From Altererythrobacter sp. XM-24bin4 (lineage in GTDB: Bacteria; Pseudomonadota; Alphaproteobacteria; Sphingomonadales; Sphingomonadaceae), in the NCBI GenBank assembly GCA_003149575.1, contig QCWG01000001.1, positions 401,183 to 465,182 on the forward strand: DNA of 64,000 nt. Direction: 5' to 3'. A program made the position numbers and the translations under genes. A model generated the notes under the pieces. That model had not been told where the DNA came from, made no database searches, and worked only from the letters and a program-made list of their open reading frames with translations. This document shows, piece by piece, positions 28,895-36,966 of this stretch (positions are counted from its first letter, which is position 1; each line of letters opens with the position of its first letter).

Positions 28895-29212
28895 ATGCAG
28901 AAAACAACTATTACGGCCATTCTATTCTTCCTAGTATTGGGTGTATCGTCACCCGCCCGAGCAGATATTTCGAAATCAATGTGTCAAGCGTATATGCCAG
29001 TGATTGAACAGGCTATTTCATTCAGAAACTCTGGGATCCCGCTTGAAAATGCAACAGACATGGCTGACTCAGCATTCGATACGAACCGGAGCCTATATCG
29101 CTTTTTAGTCAGCGCCATCCGCAGCGCGTATCGGGACCCCAAAAGCGCCCTAGAACAATTAAGATCTGGTCGAACTCAACAGCTCTGTGAACAAGCGGTA
29201 AGGGGATACTAG
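28895..29212 (+). CDS. Small secreted helical protein, function unknown
   Basis: A 105-aa protein with a signal peptide (cleavage near ARADI, about residue 23) and a mature chain of predicted helices. It carries cysteines near each end (SMCQAY and QLCEQA), suitable for one disulfide. ATG at 28895 chosen; a GTG 18 bases upstream is also in frame. No family recognised; divergent from the secreted-protein pair on its left. Confidence 0.55.
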   Translation: MQKTTITAILFFLVLGVSSPARADISKSMCQAYMPVIEQAISFRNSGIPLENATDMADSAFDTNRSLYRFLVSAIRSAYRDPKSALEQLRSGRTQQLCEQAVRGY

Positions 29213-29235
29213 GGTTCACACCTTAGTACACTAGG

Positions 29236-29336
29236 CGGTGCTGTCAAAGCAAACGCACCTGATTGAAAACTAAGCTGGAGGGGGAGGGGCGAGTTCCGTC
29301 AATCGGAGACGAGTTCCTGCTAGACTGACAGCACCG
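29236..29336. repeat. Inverted-repeat-flanked 101-bp element (possible MITE or IS remnant)
   Basis: CGGTGCTGTCA at 29236-29246 is repeated in perfect inverted orientation at 29326-29336. The space between holds a direct repeat of CGAGTTCC (29290 and 29310). The outer ends (GGTGCTGTC followed by AAAGCAAA) loosely recall IS6-family termini. There is no coding capacity inside. It lies in the 204-bp gap between convergent genes, so a long-loop terminator is an alternative reading. Confidence 0.45.
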
Positions 29337-29416
29337 TCGCAGAAGGTGCCTAATGCACGGATGGTGGTAACGGCAGTGCTGCTGTTGCTGGAGGAGAGCT
29401 AACGATCGCCGCGCCA

Positions 29417-30799
29417 TTACCCCTTGATGACGATCATCTTCTCAATCGTCATTTCATGGCAAGTGTAGGGAATGCCGCCGGTTCCGTGCCCCGAAGTCTT
29501 AAGCCCGGTAAATGGCATCCAGTCGGTGCGGAAGGCGGTGTGGTCGTTTACCATGACAGCTGAGGCGTTGATGTTGCGATAGGTATGCATCGCGGCGTTC
29601 AGATCATTGGTGAAGACCGCCGCCTGAAACGATACGTCAAGCGAATTGGCACGAGCTATCGCATCATCAACATCATCATAGGAATAGACGCACACCACCG
29701 GTCCGAACACCTCTTTGCGCGAAATGGTGGCGTCAGCTGGCGGGTTCAGCAGCACTGTGGGCGCGTAAGTCGTCTCAGAGAGCCTTTCCCCACCGCACAG
29801 CACGGTTGCGCCGCCATCGCGCGCTTCTTCTACCCATTGAGCCACCCGGTCGACTTCAGCCGGCCGGATCAGCGGGCCGCATTCGACGTCTTCTTCAATC
29901 GCATTGCCGACTTTAAGGGCCTTGGCCGCATCGGCAAGCTTGCCCGCCAGTTCATCAACTATCGAGGAGTGCGCGAAAACTCTCTGAACCGACACACACA
30001 CCTGGCCGGAATGATAAAATCCGCCTTTGGCCAGACTGGGTACAGCCGCTTCGAGATCGGCGGTTTGATCGACGATTACCGGAGCCACTCCGCCATGCTC
30101 CAAGGCGCAGCGCGTGCCGGGCGAAAGCTTGGACCGCAGCGACCACCCCACCCCGGCGGAACCAATAAAGGTGAAGAAAGCGACCCGCGGATCAGTCACC
30201 ATCTTCTCAGACGCGTCGCGCGACGGAGCAACCGCCTTGGCCCATTCTTTCGGCAAGCCGGCCTCATGCAGAATGTCGATGAATTCAAAGCATGACAGCG
30301 GCGTATCGCTCGCCGGTTTGACAATCACCGGGCATCCTACGGCGACTGCTGGCGCAACCTGATGCACGATCAGGTTAAGCGGGTGGTTGAAGGCTGAGAC
30401 CGCCACAACCGGTCCAATCGGCTCACGCGTGGTCCAGGCCAGCCGTCCGTCCCCTGCCGATGTCAGCCCCATGGGGATCTCAGTGCCTTTGAGCCCGCCG
30501 ATCTCGTGGATGCACAGTTCCATCCCGTTGATCGCACGATCGGCTTCGACCCGCGCATCGATCAACGGTTTACCGCCTTCATTGGCAATCTGGAAGGCGA
30601 GGTGATCGCGCCGTTCCTTCATGATCTCCATTGCCCGGTGAAGGATTGCAGCGCGTTCATGCGCCTTCATCCAGGCCGAACGGTCCTCGGAAAGCTCATG
30701 CGCACGCGTCAGGAACGCATCGATCTCGTCCCATTCCGCGGTGGGCACGCTGCCGATTTCCGAAAGGTCGAACGGATTGACCACTGTCTTCATCGTCAT
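29417..30799 (-). CDS. NAD(P)-dependent aldehyde dehydrogenase
   Basis: A 460-aa ALDH-superfamily enzyme oxidising an aldehyde to an acid or acyl phosphate. The cofactor and catalytic elements are present: VVAVSAFNHPLN, KPASDTPLS, the FIGSAGVG turn, the general base in ALEHGG and the nucleophile Cys in GQVCVS. It is closest in style to lactaldehyde and phosphonoacetaldehyde dehydrogenases rather than betaine aldehyde types. It starts 23 bp after the acetolactate-synthase-like gene, with an AAGGA site. The pair suggests that a TPP-dependent C-C reaction produces or uses an aldehyde handled here. Confidence 0.9.
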   Translation of the reverse strand: MTMKTVVNPFDLSEIGSVPTAEWDEIDAFLTRAHELSEDRSAWMKAHERAAILHRAMEIMKERRDHLAFQIANEGGKPLIDARVEADRAINGMELCIHEIGGLKGTEIPMGLTSAGDGRLAWTTREPIGPVVAVSAFNHPLNLIVHQVAPAVAVGCPVIVKPASDTPLSCFEFIDILHEAGLPKEWAKAVAPSRDASEKMVTDPRVAFFTFIGSAGVGWSLRSKLSPGTRCALEHGGVAPVIVDQTADLEAAVPSLAKGGFYHSGQVCVSVQRVFAHSSIVDELAGKLADAAKALKVGNAIEEDVECGPLIRPAEVDRVAQWVEEARDGGATVLCGGERLSETTYAPTVLLNPPADATISRKEVFGPVVCVYSYDDVDDAIARANSLDVSFQAAVFTNDLNAAMHTYRNINASAVMVNDHTAFRTDWMPFTGLKTSGHGTGGIPYTCHEMTIEKMIVIKG

Positions 30800-30822
30800 T
30801 GTCCTTACCAGCTCAGCTACGA

Positions 30823-32481
30823 TCAGAGTTCAGCGCTGAGCTTTTTGATGTCGATGTTCAGGATCTGGTCGTTCTCGCTGTAATCAACCGGGCAATCGAT
30901 CAGGTGAACGCCCGGCGTGTCACGGCAGTGCGCGAGCAGCTCAGTCAGGTGTTCAGAGGATTCAACCCGGTGCCCGTGCGCGCCATAGCTTTCGGCGTAT
31001 TTCACATAGTCCGGGTTGCCATAGGTCAGGCCAAAGTCCGCAAAGCCCATATTGGCCTGCTTCCAGCGGATCATGCCGTACGCATCATCGCGCAAGATCA
31101 GCACGGTGAGATTGAGGCCGAGGCGCACCGCGGTTTCCATCTCCTGGCTGTTCATCATGAACCCGCCATCGCCGCAGATCGCCATCACCTTGCGGTCAGG
31201 ATATAGCATCGCGCTCATCATCGCCGATGGCAGCCCTGCACCCATCGTGGCGAGCGCATTGTCGAGCAGCACGGTGTTGGGCAGATAAGCGGTGTAGCCC
31301 CGCGCGAACCAGATCTTGTAAACCCCGTTATCCAGACAGATGATGCCATCGCGTGGCATGCATTCGCGCACTTGCTTCACCAGATGCGGCGGGAAGATCG
31401 GGAAACGTGCATCGTCTGCCAGCTTGCCCGTGTGTTCCAGTTCGGCCTGGTGATAGGCAAGGATATGGTCAAAGTTCCAGTCGCGGTTGGGCGAGAGGTC
31501 TTCCTTGATCTGCCAGATCGCATTGCCGATATCGCCGATCACTTCAATCTGCGGGAAATAGACCGGATCAACCTCAGCAGTCTTGGTAGAGACATGGATA
31601 ACCGTGACGCCGTTATCCTGCATGAAGAAGGGCGGCTTTTCGATCACGTCATGACCCACATTGATAATGCAGTCGGACGCCTCAACCGCGCGGTGGACAA
31701 AGTCACCAGCGGACAGCGCCGCACAGCCTACGAACTTGGGGTGACGTTCATCGATAACGCCCTTGCCCATCTGCGTGGTGAGGAACGGGATACCGGTCTT
31801 TTCGACCAGTTGTTCAAGCATGCGACCAGCCATCTTGCGGTTTGCGCCCGCGCCGATGACGATGATCGGGCTCTTGGCTTTTTCGATTGCTTCGACCGCA
31901 GCGCGCACAGCTTTCGGCTCTGCCGACGGACGGCGTGCGACGCTTTTGGGTAGAGGCTTCCAATCGGTGGTCGGCTCTTCGGCGATATCTTCGGGCAATT
32001 CGATCAACGTTGCGCCGGGCTTCTCTTCCTCGGCCAGCCGATAGGCTTCGCGTACGCGGCTGGGGATGTTGTCACCCGCTGCAATCTGGATCGAATACTT
32101 CGTCACCGGCTCCATCAACGACACGATATCGACGATCTGAAAGCGGCCCTGCTTCGATTTCTTGATCGGTTTCTGGCCCGTGATCATCAGCATCGGCATT
32201 CCGCCAAGCTGTGCATAGGCTGCGGATGTAACGAAATTGGTCGCGCCCGGCCCAAGCGTTGCGACGCACACGCCAGTCTTGCCGGTATGGCGGCCATAGG
32301 TTGCCGCCATGAATCCCGCACCTTGTTCATGGCGGGTGAGGATCAGCTTGATCTTGTCCGACTTGCCAAGCGAATCGAGGAAATCCAGGTTTTCCTCTCC
32401 CGGTACGCCAAAGATGTACTCGCAGCCTTCAGCCTCAAGGCACTCGATAAAAACGTCCGACGCTTTTTTGGTATCGCTCAC
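30823..32481 (-). CDS. Acetolactate synthase large-subunit-like TPP enzyme
   Basis: A 552-aa thiamine-diphosphate enzyme with the three-domain layout of acetolactate synthases: N-terminal PYR domain (FGVPGEENLDFLD, catalytic Glu in LTRHEQGAGFMA), central domain, and C-terminal PP domain with GDGGFMMNSQE. The final asparagine pair of the TPP-binding motif is replaced by Asp-Asp (LRDDAYGM), a small deviation. No small subunit is nearby, so this is probably a catabolic or specialised enzyme, not the biosynthetic IlvB. I chose the GTG at 32481 with GGGGGG upstream. Operonic with the aldehyde dehydrogenase. Confidence 0.88.
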   Translation of the reverse strand: MSDTKKASDVFIECLEAEGCEYIFGVPGEENLDFLDSLGKSDKIKLILTRHEQGAGFMAATYGRHTGKTGVCVATLGPGATNFVTSAAYAQLGGMPMLMITGQKPIKKSKQGRFQIVDIVSLMEPVTKYSIQIAAGDNIPSRVREAYRLAEEEKPGATLIELPEDIAEEPTTDWKPLPKSVARRPSAEPKAVRAAVEAIEKAKSPIIVIGAGANRKMAGRMLEQLVEKTGIPFLTTQMGKGVIDERHPKFVGCAALSAGDFVHRAVEASDCIINVGHDVIEKPPFFMQDNGVTVIHVSTKTAEVDPVYFPQIEVIGDIGNAIWQIKEDLSPNRDWNFDHILAYHQAELEHTGKLADDARFPIFPPHLVKQVRECMPRDGIICLDNGVYKIWFARGYTAYLPNTVLLDNALATMGAGLPSAMMSAMLYPDRKVMAICGDGGFMMNSQEMETAVRLGLNLTVLILRDDAYGMIRWKQANMGFADFGLTYGNPDYVKYAESYGAHGHRVESSEHLTELLAHCRDTPGVHLIDCPVDYSENDQILNIDIKKLSAEL

Positions 32482-32680
32482 GTGAATTTCCCCCCTTGTT
32501 TGCACCCACCATGCAAGCCCGCCCCCAAGGGCGGTTGGCGCGGGTCTGTAGATGAACCGCTATTCGCAACTTCGCCGACAGACGTTACAGCCCCATTGCT
32601 TGAGCAGCGATGCCAGCCTTGCGGATGCGAGTATTGCAGGAATCCGTCAGAATCCAAGCGCGGAGCGCAATAGATCGAAA

Positions 32681-32848
32681 TCAATAGCCCAGTTTCGGGT
32701 CGAAGATCGGAGCAACCGGCTCTCCGGCGCGATATCTGGCGAGATTTTCAAGGAACCGCGTCGCACTGCGGATGAACATCTTGTATTGTGCGCGGCCCGA
32801 AAGGTGCATGGTGATATGCGCGTTGTCGAGCGCCCAGCTCTCCTTGCT
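32681..32848 (-). pseudogene. C-terminal remnant of a D-2-hydroxyacid dehydrogenase
   Basis: A 55-codon frame reading SWALDNAHITMHLSG, then ATRFLENLARYRAG and finally EPVAPIFDPKLGY before TGA. This is the characteristic last segment of NAD-dependent D-2-hydroxyacid dehydrogenases (His in HITMHLSG, terminal GY). An in-frame TAA lies immediately upstream (32849-32851), and the catalytic and NAD-binding parts are missing. It is a decayed 3' end. Confidence 0.75.
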
Positions 32849-32850
32849 TT

Positions 32851-32946
32851 AGGCCGCCCGCTCCCGCCACACTTGCAAGCGTCGCTGATGGAAACCATCC
32901 GACCCAGCGTCATGCCGGCGCTGCGCGCATAGAATTCCGCCCAAAA
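32851..32946 (-). pseudogene. Short remnant resembling a SIMPL (DUF541) domain C-terminus
   Basis: The frame reads AEFYARSAGMTLGRMVSISD followed by GGSGRP. This matches the late helix-strand segment of periplasmic SIMPL proteins (A-rich helix, then G-x-LG-x-VxSIS). It abuts the hydroxyacid dehydrogenase remnant and has no start codon or upstream domain. The short match makes the call tentative. Confidence 0.4.
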
Positions 32947-33184
32947 CACTATTTCATCTGAAAAACATAAACTTACTTCCCGAAATCGCGGGGTAGGGTG
33001 TGCTCGCCAGATTTCGAATTGCGCGTAGTTTGCCAATTGTCTGCAGATCCTTCGGTTGCGCCAATCTGGAAAACCTCAATGGTGAGGGAGCCGCGCGGCG
33101 ATTGAGCGCGCAAATGTCCGTCTTGCGCCCCAATCCAAGACATAACCTTCCGAGATCTTAGGTCCCGAAAGCTGACATTCGACC

Positions 33185-33430
33185 CTAGAAGTTATAGCGG
33201 ACGCTTACTCGCAGCTGGCGAGGCTCCACGGGGTGGATGTGCAAGTCCTCCATTCCTGCTGCCTCACCTGCAAGACGGGATTCGTAGAAATAAGTGATGT
33301 CGGCGTCTTTGGTGTCAAACACATTGAACAACTCCGCGCCCAAGGTCAGGGGGCCGATGTCCCAGTATCCGCCGAGGTTCACCAAAGTTGTTGCATTCGA
33401 CGTGACCGATCCATCCTCGATCAGCGGAGC
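33185..33430 (-). pseudogene. C-terminal remnant of a TonB-dependent receptor
   Basis: About 80 codons reading APLIEDGSVTSNATTLVNLG, then LFNVFDTKDADITYFYESRL and HPVEPRQLRVSVRYNF before the stop. These are the last barrel strands of a receptor subfamily that ends in YFYxSRL...HPxEPRxxRV and an aromatic final residue. Upstream, similarity stops abruptly at about 33430, where a different gene fragment on the opposite strand begins. Roughly nine tenths of the receptor is missing. Confidence 0.8.
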
Positions 33431-33705
33431 GCTGCAAGGCCAAATGCAAAGCGAGGGGTGGCCGATGCCGCAACCCAGCAGCCTACGGCATGACCGTGTG
33501 CAGGTACCACGGGGCTAGAAAGCCAGAGACGATCAGGAAGTGTGCAAGCCATCCGCAGTATAGACATGGACAAGAAACGCTCGAGGCCAAGGCTGAGCGG
33601 CACGCGATGTCTGTATTCTTCCATGAGGTGGAGGACCTGATGTTCGCACTGAATATGGTAGCGCCGGGATCCCCACGGACGAGGGGAAGAAAACCCAGAG
33701 TTTAA
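33424..33705 (+). pseudogene. HGGAR-type zinc-motif protein of phage/mobile elements, 5' end lost
   Basis: An open frame of 93 codons with CKAKCKARGGRCRNPAAYG, then CRYHGARKPETI, HPQYRHGQETLEAKAE and a C-terminal GSPRTRGRKP. This Cys/His-rich pattern (paired Cys, CRYHGAR, HPxYRHG) is typical of small proteins near phage terminase or integrase genes. There is no ATG/GTG/TTG before the conserved Cys region; a TGA lies upstream, at the junction with the receptor remnant. An internal ATG at 33490 would omit the Cys motif. Its TAA overlaps the opposite-strand TonB stop. Confidence 0.6.
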
Positions 33706-33959
33706 TCTAAATTAAAGCTTATCTGACTGGAATAAGTGCCAGCTACTGGTTGACCTACAGAATCCTCAGCCGGGTAGAGTTCAGCTCGTCTCTTAAGCGC
33801 CTCACAAGTAGCTTCATCTAAAACATCACTTCCACTACTCGATGTTACGCGGCACCTAAATACCCGTCCTTGGCGGTCTATATCGAGTTGGAAGCCCACC
33901 GTACCTTCTGCACCGGCTCTACGAGCAGTCCTTGGATAGTCACGCGAGCGACAATCACG
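33702..33959 (-). pseudogene. C-terminal domain remnant of an energy transducer TonB
   Basis: About 85 codons of a TonB C-terminal domain: RDYPRTARRAGAEGTVGFQL, GRVFRCRVTSSSG, LDEATCEALKRRAEL and PVAGTY. The membrane anchor and proline-rich spacer are absent; upstream of about 33960 the frame runs through the opposite-strand integrase remnant and loses similarity. The open frame extends to 34175, but that part is not TonB. Confidence 0.75.
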
Positions 33960-34334
33960 CAACGCAAAACAGGTCGCCCCGTTCAGTTTGAGATTGCAGC
34001 AGACGCGCGTGCAAGTCTTCTCGCCTGGCTGGAACTCAGAGGTGGTGACGTCGAGGACTTCGTTTTCCCAAGCCGTGTTGATCGCCATCGTCACTTGAGC
34101 ACACGACAATACGCTCGGCTTGTTGATGAGTGGGTCGCGGCAATCGGTCTGCGACCGGAAGAATATGGGACACATTCGCTTCGACGGACGAAGGCCTCGA
34201 TCATCTACAAAGCCACAGGCAACATCCGGGCAATCCAGATCCTACTTGGTCATACCAAGATCGAGAACACGGTGCGGTACCTCGGTGTGGACATAGAAGA
34301 TGCTCTCACTCTTGCCGAGAAGACGGAGATCTGA
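33945..34334 (+). pseudogene. Tyrosine recombinase/phage integrase, N-terminally truncated
   Basis: About 130 codons from the integrase catalytic domain: a QRKTGRPVQFEI segment, LSTRQYARLVDEWV, THSLRRTKAS with the His-x-x-Arg box, ILLGHTKIENTVRYLG with the late His and nucleophile Tyr. The first catalytic Arg and the core-binding domain are missing; the frame before about 33945 belongs to the TonB fragment on the other strand. An ATG at 33870 exists but yields unrelated residues first. Probably inactive; it marks an old mobile-element boundary. Confidence 0.75.
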
Positions 34335-34515
34335 CTGCTGTGGGGCGCCAGCCACGAGATGGCCGGCGTCCGCTAGTGGGAATGAATACAGAAGTCGGCG
34401 ATGTCTTTTTTCGCGCGGCAGACCTTCATCAATGATGTTGGATGCTGAAGGACGGACAACAGACTGACAGCTCAATTTTCGCATCTCGTTTGATGGGAGT
34501 TCCGTTGAGGGAAGA

Positions 34516-36480
34516 CTACAGAGATCTCGCCGCGGTATGCCCTTCGAAGATCGCCTTTTGCAGATTACGCGGAGAGTTCGCATCCCCCACGATCGCAAGA
34601 TGACCAACCTTACCGTTGAGCTCGTTGTAGAGCTCACGCAGCGGCTCGTTTGGAGTAACAAGTACGACCGTCTCACCAGCAATGGTCTGGTCCGGCCCAG
34701 CATAAGTTGGGCTGACCGTGACAGTGTCCTGATCGATCGACCGGATGCGATAGCGTGTCAGGTCAGAGAACTTGCCCTCGGCCGCAACAATCCTTTCAAG
34801 AGCGGGTTCCACCATCAGAGCGTTCTCGACCTTGAAGGCGGGCTGCTTGAAGGGGGTGACGAACGTCACATCGGCCCCGTCCTCGACAAGTTGCTCGGCA
34901 ATACCAATTGCTTCGTAATGGCCATTGTCATCAAGCACCACTGCGCTTGTACCCCGCCAATTTCGGTTCTCGGCAAGGAAATCCTGGCTGGAAAGGACAT
35001 GAGGCGCGTCGATGCCCGAGATCGGCTCGCCCGGATTGGAATTCTGAATTCCGTCCATTCGCGGCATTGAGCCCGTTGCGACGATCACCGCGTCCGGCTG
35101 CTCTGCCATCACGTCCTCCGCATCAACATAGGTTGAAAGCCGCACGTCTACACCGAGCCGGTAGATCTCTTGCTCTAACCAAGTCGCGATATCGGCAATC
35201 CCATAGCGCTTGGGCAATTTCGCCGCGAGATTGAGCGCACCACCGAGGTCTGGAGCTGCCTCAAACAAAACAACGGAATGTCCGCGCAAAGCTGCGACCC
35301 GAGCGGCTTCCATTCCAGCGAGACCGCCGCCGACCACAACCACCTTCCGAGCGGTATGGGCGGTACCAATCTGGTCCTGATCGAGATGCAGCTCGTTTCC
35401 GGTTTCGACGTTGACTGCGCACCCAAGCCGCTGATTGTCGAATAGGCCACCGACACAGCCCTGATTGCAAGCGATGCAGGGACGGATTTGCTCGATCTTG
35501 CCTGCTTTGGTCTTCCTGACGATGTCTGGGTCAGCAATATGCGCTCGGGTCATCCCGATCAGATCCGCTTCTCCATTTCGGATCGATTGGTCGACCTCCT
35601 CCAGAGTGCGGAACCGACCCGTGATGATGGTTGGGACCTTCACCCTTTCGGTAATCGGAACCGCAGTTGGTACTTCGTAGCCGACGGGTTCGTGCATCCC
35701 ACCGATCATCTTGGGGAAGGAATTGTAGTTCCCGAGGCTAACATTGACGAAATCGACCAGACCCTGCGCTTCGAGTGCCTCCACGACTTTGATGTTGTCC
35801 TCGACTCCAACCCCACCCACCGTGAGATCGGGGGCCAAGCGAACACCCACTGCGAAGTCCTTGCTCGTTGCGTCTTGCGAAGCCTGCATGACTTCGATCA
35901 GGAATCTCATGCGGTTTTCAAAGCTGCCGCCGTATTCGTCTTCGCGCTTGTTGGTGTTGGGCGAGAGGAACTGTTGGATCAAATAGCCGTGTGCGCCGTG
36001 GATCTCGGCGCCATGCAGCCCAGCTTTTTCGCACCGCGCACAGGCTGCGGCATAGGCCTCAATGATCTCATCAATCATACCCTTGCTCATCGGCACTGGT
36101 ACGTCAGCGCCGAGCGGATTGGGCACGGTGGAGGGCCCCCAGGGCGGACTGCCATCGAGCGTCCGGCCGTTGTGTCCCGCATGCCAGACCTGTTGGAAGA
36201 CCGCCATTCCGTGCGGCTCAACCGCCTCCATTAGCTTGGCGTATCCTTCGTCGAGCGTCGGATCGATCATGTTGAGCGGCGCAAGGCTTGTTGCATGCAC
36301 GCCGAGGATTTCCAGGATCGTCAGACCGCAGCCGCCTCGGGCACGGCGCTCGTGATAAGCGATCAGCTCATCATTCATAACTCCGCCGCCAATGCTGGTT
36401 GCATGCGCAGTTCGAACGACACGATTGGGAACAGTGCATCCCGCAATTTTGATCGGCTCGAAGACTTCTTTTAGGGCCAT
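34516..36480 (-). CDS. FMN/FAD/4Fe-4S oxidoreductase, OYE / 2,4-dienoyl-CoA reductase type
   Basis: A 654-aa three-domain enzyme. An N-terminal old-yellow-enzyme TIM barrel (about 1-340, EIHGAHGYLIQQFLSPNTN with the catalytic Tyr) is followed by a 4Fe-4S site (C-x2-C-x3-C-x11-C in CIACNQGC...GC, about 340-362) and a C-terminal FAD/NAD(P) module (VVVVGGGLAGMEAA). Such enzymes reduce activated C=C bonds of enoyl-CoAs, cyclic enones or steroids, or demethylate amines. Last gene of the P450 operon; its ATG abuts the preceding stop (TAAATG). Substrate unknown. Confidence 0.9.
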   Translation of the reverse strand: MALKEVFEPIKIAGCTVPNRVVRTAHATSIGGGVMNDELIAYHERRARGGCGLTILEILGVHATSLAPLNMIDPTLDEGYAKLMEAVEPHGMAVFQQVWHAGHNGRTLDGSPPWGPSTVPNPLGADVPVPMSKGMIDEIIEAYAAACARCEKAGLHGAEIHGAHGYLIQQFLSPNTNKREDEYGGSFENRMRFLIEVMQASQDATSKDFAVGVRLAPDLTVGGVGVEDNIKVVEALEAQGLVDFVNVSLGNYNSFPKMIGGMHEPVGYEVPTAVPITERVKVPTIITGRFRTLEEVDQSIRNGEADLIGMTRAHIADPDIVRKTKAGKIEQIRPCIACNQGCVGGLFDNQRLGCAVNVETGNELHLDQDQIGTAHTARKVVVVGGGLAGMEAARVAALRGHSVVLFEAAPDLGGALNLAAKLPKRYGIADIATWLEQEIYRLGVDVRLSTYVDAEDVMAEQPDAVIVATGSMPRMDGIQNSNPGEPISGIDAPHVLSSQDFLAENRNWRGTSAVVLDDNGHYEAIGIAEQLVEDGADVTFVTPFKQPAFKVENALMVEPALERIVAAEGKFSDLTRYRIRSIDQDTVTVSPTYAGPDQTIAGETVVLVTPNEPLRELYNELNGKVGHLAIVGDANSPRNLQKAIFEGHTAARSL

Positions 36481-36966
36481 TTATCGTATCCATCCGTGCG
36501 AAAGGTCGTCCGAGCGGCGCGCGCCCCTCGGGTAGGCTGACAAATCCATACTCATGGTTGCAGGACTGTCGGAATCGATGATCACTTGGCGTTGATCGAT
36601 CTTCCAATCACCATTCCGAAGCGCGAAACGATCAAGATAGCGGCCCGTGACAAACGCTCGGCCACCTTCATCCTGAGCATGAAATGCTATGAAGTAGCTT
36701 TCGACATGGGCCACATCGCCATCGCGATCGATCAGGATATTGGTGACGTGGTGGCCACTCGATTCCGGCGCAATGTCCATCAGCGGGACCAGATACTCCG
36801 CGAACTCCCGCCCGGTGCCTTTGAACGCGCCGTGGTTTTCGTCGGCATCATCGTGATAGGCGCTGGCGATCATATCGATATCGCCGCGATCGACCCCACG
36901 ACAATAACGATAGATCGACCGACGTATCGATGACTCGGCAATCAAGTCGTCGAGCTCCATTGTCAA
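36481..36966 (-). CDS. SnoaL-like / NTF2-fold protein
   Basis: A 161-aa protein of the SnoaL-like NTF2 superfamily: an N-terminal helix (ESSIRRSIYRYCRGVDRGD), then the cone-shaped sheet with YHDDADENHG and GRYLDRFALRNGDWKI. Related proteins are isomerases, cyclases, dehydratases or small subunits of ring-hydroxylating oxygenases; no oxygenase large subunit is nearby. It is fully embedded in the operon: its start overlaps the MDR gene by 4 bp (ATGA) and its stop touches the OYE gene. Confidence 0.8.
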   Translation of the reverse strand: MTMELDDLIAESSIRRSIYRYCRGVDRGDIDMIASAYHDDADENHGAFKGTGREFAEYLVPLMDIAPESSGHHVTNILIDRDGDVAHVESYFIAFHAQDEGGRAFVTGRYLDRFALRNGDWKIDQRQVIIDSDSPATMSMDLSAYPRGARRSDDLSHGWIR

